Of a DNA stretch of 42,155 bases, positions 42,071 through 42,155 are shown piece by piece. This DNA is from Desulfobacteraceae bacterium RAAP-1 (lineage in GTDB: Bacteria; Desulfobacterota; Desulfobacteria; Desulfobacterales; Desulfatirhabdiaceae). A program made the translations under genes and the position numbers. The stretch is from the NCBI GenBank assembly GCA_001443525.1, contig LKPX01000031.1, positions 1-42,155 of the forward strand, written 5' to 3'. The notes below the pieces were generated by a model, which worked only from the letters and a program-made list of their open reading frames with translations, was not told the DNA's origin and searched no databases. Position 1 is the stretch's first letter. The number at the start of each line of letters is the position of its first letter.

Positions 42071-42155
42071 CAGCCGGGTTTCTCCTTGCATTTTTCAACA
42101 GGTGTCTTCAAACCCTTTTTTATTGATTCGCGCATGCCGGGAATTGCAGCGAGAT
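42067..42155 (-). CDS. YefM/Phd-family antitoxin, C-terminal part (cut by edge)
   Basis: In the frame preceding the toxin, 28 residues are visible: LAAIPGMRESIKKGLKTPVE followed by K-C-K-E-K-P-G-W. The I-P-G-M-R-E-S-I-x-x-G-x-x-T-P-x-E-E/K-C pattern is the toxin-binding tail of YefM-type antitoxins. The gene continues beyond the window. Its stop overlaps the toxin GTG by 4 nt, as in coupled YefM-YoeB operons, where the antitoxin autorepresses. Confidence 0.8.
   Translation of the reverse strand, partial: LAAIPGMRESIKKGLKTPVEKCKEKPGW

Overview
The window looks like a chromosomal segment of a Gram-negative anaerobe, most likely a Desulfobacterota (Desulfobacterales-type) bacterium. This is inferred from the gene mix (PAS-LuxR sensor-regulator, GntP/acyl-CoA ligase pair, LarB, proteobacterial-type urea ABC transporter and urease, UgpBAE) and from a dispersed intergenic palindromic repeat whose end motif is GACGGCTTCGTAAAAAGTC. 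No rRNA, tRNA or CRISPR array was seen.

Layout. 1-1304: a partial membrane-protein start, a truncated gene, a decayed IS1634-type transposase and one repeat copy. 1305-5265: RluA-family pseudouridine synthase, LarB, and on the minus strand a YkgJ-type Cys-cluster protein followed by an unusually long DNA polymerase III delta subunit. 5266-9643: an APC permease with a long soluble loop, then a PP2C phosphatase-Ser/Thr kinase fusion. 9763-13479: dGTPase, a second YkgJ-like protein, a small multidrug-resistance-like protein, a strong bidirectional terminator and a convergent ammonium transporter gene. 13832-18825: PAS-PAS-PAS-LuxR regulator divergent from a frameshifted acyl-CoA ligase and a GntP-type permease. 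19170-24243: nitroreductase, arsenite methyltransferase, and ugpBAE without ugpC. 24580-26077: a TPR membrane-protein pseudogene. 26237-37013: a complete minus-strand urea locus, urtABCDE-ureDABCEFG, with many 4-nt overlaps. 37496-42155: RsgA, then small minus-strand genes and gene remnants separated by attC-like imperfect palindromes, ending in a YefM-YoeB type toxin-antitoxin pair cut by the window edge.

How it works together. The unifying theme is nitrogen acquisition: ammonium (Amt), urea (Urt plus urease) and an APC-type permease. Each of these three transcription units has a sigma-54-like -24/-12 element 80-90 bp before its start codon and, upstream of that, a TACA-N4-TGTA dyad. Two of the three have a second dyad (one of them degenerate) exactly 30 bp away. 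This looks like a shared enhancer-binding-protein operator and is the most interesting regulatory signal here. The second notable signal is the possible integron-like cassette array at the right end. Several genes are broken (transposase, acyl-CoA ligase, TPR protein, alpha/beta hydrolase, methyltransferase). Some of these could be sequencing or assembly errors, especially the one in a poly-C run.
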